Shown: positions 5,587-5,950 of the stretch, in pieces | Layout: each line of letters starts with the position of its first letter | How positions within the stretch are numbered: position 1 is the stretch's first letter | Assembly: GCF_902490045.1 (NCBI RefSeq) | Contig: NZ_CABUCJ010000136.1 | Coordinates: 1-5,950 of the forward strand | Direction of reading: 5' to 3' | DNA: 5,950 nt | From: an uncultured Anaerotruncus sp. | GTDB taxonomy: Bacteria > Bacillota > Clostridia > Oscillospirales > Ruminococcaceae | Notes under the pieces: generated by a model | The model's input: the letters and a program-made list of their open reading frames with translations, nothing else | Databases searched by the model: none | What the model was told of the DNA's origin: nothing | Position numbers and translations under genes: made by a program

Positions 5587-5782
5587 GCCCTCGATTACCT
5601 CCATCATCAAGCCGGGCGACAGCTACTATGCCTTTGTGGTCGCGGTCGCCAAGCGCGCCCGCGACATCGCGCAGGAGCAGGAGGAGGAGCACGCGATCAC
5701 CGAGGAAAAGCCGGTGCAGAAGGCGGTTGAGGAGTTTGCCGCCGGGAAGTATAAGATGGGGAACCTCCATCCGAAGGAATAA
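5573..5782 (+). CDS. rpoZ: DNA-directed RNA polymerase omega subunit
   Basis: This 69-residue omega subunit helps assemble and stabilise RNA polymerase by clamping the beta-prime subunit. MLRPSITSII matches the start of Firmicutes omega (MLxPSIDSL type). AKRARDIA is the conserved Arg-rich helix, and KPVQKAVEEFAAGK is the usual C-terminal helix. Three in-frame starts exist: GTG 5564, ATG 5573 and ATG 5579. ATG 5579 aligns best with Bacillus omega. ATG 5573 is chosen because it has a nearby GTGAG and AAGG (5557-5560) at 12 bases. The N-terminus is therefore uncertain by a few residues. It overlaps the end of gmk by 14 bases in another frame. The position after gmk is standard for Firmicutes. 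Confidence 0.92.
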   Translation: MSMLRPSITSIIKPGDSYYAFVVAVAKRARDIAQEQEEEHAITEEKPVQKAVEEFAAGKYKMGNLHPKE

Positions 5783-5791
5783 CGGCAAAGC

Positions 5792-5823
5792 GGCCCTGCT
5801 CTGACAGGGCCTGTTTTGTTTTT
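5792..5823 (+). terminator. Intrinsic terminator after rpoZ
   Basis: GGCCCTG (5792-5798) pairs with CAGGGCC (5805-5811) around the 6-base loop CTCTGA. A T-rich tract (TGTTTTGTTTTT, 5812-5823) follows at once. It begins 9 bases after the rpoZ stop and ends the housekeeping operon. Confidence 0.88.
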
Positions 5824-5843
5824 CACGCCCGGGAGGCGATGCT

Positions 5844-5950
5844 GTGAAAGAGAAGAATACCCGCCTGCTCGCGCTGGCGGCGGCGCTGGCGCTGCTGCTG
5901 CCCGGCTGCGCGCCGCGCGCCGGGGAGACGCCGTCCGCGCCCGCTTCCCC
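5844..5950 (+). CDS. Putative lipoprotein (N-terminal fragment, cut by window edge)
   Basis: A GTG at 5844 with GGAGG at 5832-5836, 7 bases upstream, opens a frame that stays open to the end of the window (35 codons). It encodes a lipoprotein signal peptide: KEKNTR, a Leu/Ala-rich core, and the lipobox LPGC with the lipidation cysteine at C22. A Pro/Ala/Ser-rich stretch follows, as expected for a tether after the lipidated cysteine. The mature function cannot be read from what is present. An ATG at 5839 in another frame stops after two codons and is not the start. No promoter is obvious in the 20 bases between the rpoZ terminator and the start codon, so expression may depend on readthrough or on promoter elements within or before the terminator. 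Confidence 0.75.
   Translation, partial: MKEKNTRLLALAAALALLLPGCAPRAGETPSAPAS

Overview
The window looks like the chromosome of a GC-rich, anaerobic member of the Clostridia; an Oscillospiraceae/Ruminococcaceae-type gut bacterium is my best guess. The yicC/yloC - remA - gmk - rpoZ order is a Firmicutes core arrangement. The first genes encode biotin-dependent acyl-CoA/oxoacid carboxyl transfer of the kind used in fermentative anaerobes. GGAGG-type ribosome binding sites and consensus TTGACA promoters fit the same group. All genes are on the + strand.

Region 1 (1-2221) is the end of a biotin carboxyl-transfer operon. It holds the last 41 residues of an MmdA/12S-type acyl-CoA carboxyltransferase, a complete biotin carrier protein with a long Pro/Ala linker, and a complete OadA/5S-type carboxyltransferase with no biotin domain of its own. 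A near-ideal intrinsic terminator closes it. Together these match the 12S, 1.3S and 5S parts of a transcarboxylase (methylmalonyl-CoA + pyruvate <-> propionyl-CoA + oxaloacetate). No membrane decarboxylase subunit lies between them, although one could be encoded upstream of the window.

Region 2 (2222-3689) is a single-gene unit: an AT-rich promoter region with an extended -10 site and a long imperfect inverted repeat, then a 420-residue secreted protein of unknown function, then a perfect GC-rich palindrome with a T-run. The first half of the gene is clearly less GC-rich than the second half and than the flanking operons. It is the least ordinary part of the window.

Region 3 (3690-5823) is a housekeeping operon with its own consensus promoter: yicC (endoribonuclease family), remA (DUF370 DNA-binding regulator), gmk (guanylate kinase) and rpoZ (RNA polymerase omega). 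The last three genes overlap and are probably translationally coupled. An intrinsic terminator follows rpoZ.

Region 4 (5824-5950) is the start of a lipoprotein gene cut off by the window edge. No stretch over 300 bases lacks a gene. I see no tRNA, rRNA, CRISPR array, insertion sequence, phage gene or defence gene, and I cannot support a claim that the window holds a new multi-gene system. The secreted protein with its leader dyad is the best candidate for something undescribed.
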